Shown: one piece after another, positions 5,476 through 6,589 of the stretch
How the letters are laid out: every line of letters begins with the position of its first letter
How positions within the stretch are numbered: position 1 is the stretch's first letter
NCBI GenBank assembly: GCA_049662565.1
Contig: JBATBW010000032.1
Coordinates: forward strand, 1 to 6,589
Source: JBATBW01 sp049662565
Lineage (GTDB): Bacteria; Bacillota_I; Bacilli_A; Erysipelotrichales; Erysipelotrichaceae
Direction: 5' to 3'
DNA: 6,589 bases
Made by a program: the position numbers and the translations under genes
The notes under the pieces: generated by a model
The model's database searches: none
Told to the model about the DNA's origin: nothing
The model's input: the letters and a program-made list of their open reading frames with translations, nothing else

Positions 5476-6177
5476 ATGAGTTTTATTGAATTTAGTAACG
5501 TGACAAAAGTATATAAAATGGGAGAAGTTCAAATTAATGCTTTAGATGGTGTTGATTTTACGATTGAAGAAGGAGAGTTTGTAATTATTGCGGGAGCTAG
5601 TGGCGCTGGTAAAAGTACTATCTTAAATATTCTTGGCGGAATGGATACTAGCACTAGTGGCGATATTCTTGTCGATGGCAAGAAAATTGATAAAATGAAT
5701 GATAAACAGCTATGTGAGTATCGTAGATATGACGTGGGATTTGTTTTCCAATTTTATAATTTAGTGCAAAACTTAACTGTCCGCGAAAATGTCGAACTAG
5801 CAACCCAAATATGTCATGATGCACTAGATGTTGATGAAACACTAGATGCTGTTGGTTTGCAAGATCGTAAAAATAATTTCCCTTCCCAACTTAGTGGTGG
5901 TGAACAACAAAGAGTTGCGATTGCCCGGGCACTAGCTAAAAACCCGAAACTTTTATTATGTGATGAACCTACGGGGGCTTTAGATTATCAAATTGGTAAA
6001 TCAATATTAAAATTATTACAGGATACCTGTCGAAATAATAATATGACAGTTGTAGTTATCACTCATAACTTGGCTTTATGTCCTATGGGAGATAAAGTAA
6101 TAAAAGTGCGTAGTGGAAAAATAGAGTCACTTAAAATTAATAAAAAGCCACAACCGGTAGAAAGCATAGAGTGGTAA
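5476..6177 (+). CDS. ABC transporter ATP-binding protein (MacB/LolD/FtsX-associated class)
   Basis: ATPase that powers the membrane protein encoded next; cytoplasmic, membrane-associated dimer. All nucleotide-binding motifs are intact in 233 residues: Walker A GASGAGKST (40-48, Lys46), Q-loop Gln92 in VFQFYNL, signature LSGGEQQR (139-146), Walker B LLLCDEP (159-165, Asp163/Glu164), D-loop GALD (167-170), and H-loop His197 in ITHN. The FQFYNL Q-loop and LSGGEQQRVAIARAL stretch are characteristic of ATPases that pair with FtsX-like permeases, which act as mechanotransmitters or exporters rather than classic importers. GAGG at 5465-5468, inside the end of tetR, gives a 7-nt spacing to the ATG. 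The permease ATG follows the stop by one base. A role in efflux of antimicrobial peptides, lipids or drugs is plausible for this class with a TetR regulator, but the substrate is unknown. Confidence 0.95.
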   Translation: MSFIEFSNVTKVYKMGEVQINALDGVDFTIEEGEFVIIAGASGAGKSTILNILGGMDTSTSGDILVDGKKIDKMNDKQLCEYRRYDVGFVFQFYNLVQNLTVRENVELATQICHDALDVDETLDAVGLQDRKNNFPSQLSGGEQQRVAIARALAKNPKLLLCDEPTGALDYQIGKSILKLLQDTCRNNNMTVVVITHNLALCPMGDKVIKVRSGKIESLKINKKPQPVESIEW

Positions 6178-6178
6178 G

Positions 6179-6589
6179 ATGAAAAACATGATATTAAAAG
6201 ACACCCTAAAAGAAATTAAAAAGACTTTTGGGCGTTTCTTTTCCATTTTACTAATAGTATTAGTAGGGGTATCATTTTTTGTTGGGGTCAGTGCTGGTGC
6301 TCCAGTAATGGCAAATAGTGTCGATAAATATATTGATGAAACAAATTTAATGGATTTACAGATTTATTCTAACTATGGTATTGATGACAATGATATTCAA
6401 GCGATTCATAATATTAGTGGTGTGCTTAAGGTTGAAGGGAAAAAGTATGTTGATGTAGTCGCAAAATTAGCGAACAAAGAACAAATTGTTAGAATCAACA
6501 GTTACAATGAAGAACATAAAATAAATCAATTTGTACTTAAAGAAGGCAATATGCCTAAAAATGCGAATGAAGTGGTCGCAGAACTAGGT
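6179..6589 (+). CDS. FtsX-like ABC transporter permease, N-terminal 137 residues; continues past the right edge
   Basis: Membrane partner of the preceding ATPase. The frame is open from the ATG at 6179 to the window end. It begins with a basic cytoplasmic segment (KDTLKEIKKTFGRFFS, about 7-22), then one hydrophobic helix (about 23-40, ILLIVLVGVSFFVGVSAG), then an extracytoplasmic region beginning APVMANSVDKYID, with NLMDLQIYSNYGIDDNDIQAI (about 56-76) and LKEGNMPKNANEV (about 120-132). This layout, one N-terminal helix followed by a MacB-type periplasmic-core-like domain, is the start of the large (often about 800-1,100 residues) permeases of Bacillota that carry C-terminal FtsX domains. Length here is unknown because the gene is cut. 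Only a weak GAGTGG (6169-6174) precedes the ATG, and the 1-nt gap to the ATPase stop suggests translational coupling. A second ATG at 6188 is an alternative start. Confidence 0.88.
   Translation, partial: MKNMILKDTLKEIKKTFGRFFSILLIVLVGVSFFVGVSAGAPVMANSVDKYIDETNLMDLQIYSNYGIDDNDIQAIHNISGVLKVEGKKYVDVVAKLANKEQIVRINSYNEEHKINQFVLKEGNMPKNANEVVAELG

Noticed and set aside
1..6589. A previously undescribed multi-gene system, mobile element, CRISPR array, tRNA or rRNA
   Set aside because: All six genes belong to known families in sensible operons. No terminal repeats, transposase, integrase, repeat-spacer array or RNA-gene structure was seen.

Overview
The window is AT-rich DNA with the standard genetic code (tryptophan is TGG throughout), strong Shine-Dalgarno sites, and short intergenic gaps holding canonical sigma-A-type promoters and hairpin-plus-T terminators. 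This points to a low-GC Gram-positive (Bacillota). A gut Erysipelotrichia- or Clostridia-like bacterium is plausible, but that is inference from protein style, not an identification.

Positions 1-3576 hold the oxidative branch of the TCA cycle. An Fe-S aconitase (minus strand, cut by the left edge) is divergent from a two-gene operon of citrate synthase and an NAD-type isocitrate dehydrogenase. Together the three enzymes turn oxaloacetate plus acetyl-CoA into 2-oxoglutarate, the usual route to glutamate in organisms with an incomplete cycle. The 106-bp divergent region has two mirror-image extended -10 promoters and two cre-like dyads, one over each -35. This suggests joint control of both arms, perhaps by a CcpA/LacI-type repressor. 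The operon ends in a clear hairpin terminator.

Positions 3577-4835 hold a single-gene unit: a zinc-dependent, NADP(H)-preferring secondary alcohol dehydrogenase of the Clostridium beijerinckii/Thermoanaerobacter type. It starts at TTG behind a perfect ribosome binding site. One dyad lies on its -35 and a second in its leader. A strong terminator follows.

Positions 4838-6589 hold a second operon: a TetR-family regulator, an ABC ATPase of the MacB/LolD/FtsX-associated class, and the N-terminus of a large FtsX-like permease cut by the right edge. The gaps are 4 and 1 nt. A near-perfect 10+4+10 dyad fills the spacer of the tetR promoter, the expected layout for self-repression of a transporter operon. 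The substrate cannot be told from sequence.

Every protein falls in a known family, and I see no RNA genes, mobile elements, CRISPR arrays or clearly novel system. The most interesting content is regulatory: four intergenic operator architectures. No stretch over 300 bp lacks a gene; the longest gap is 3515-3743.
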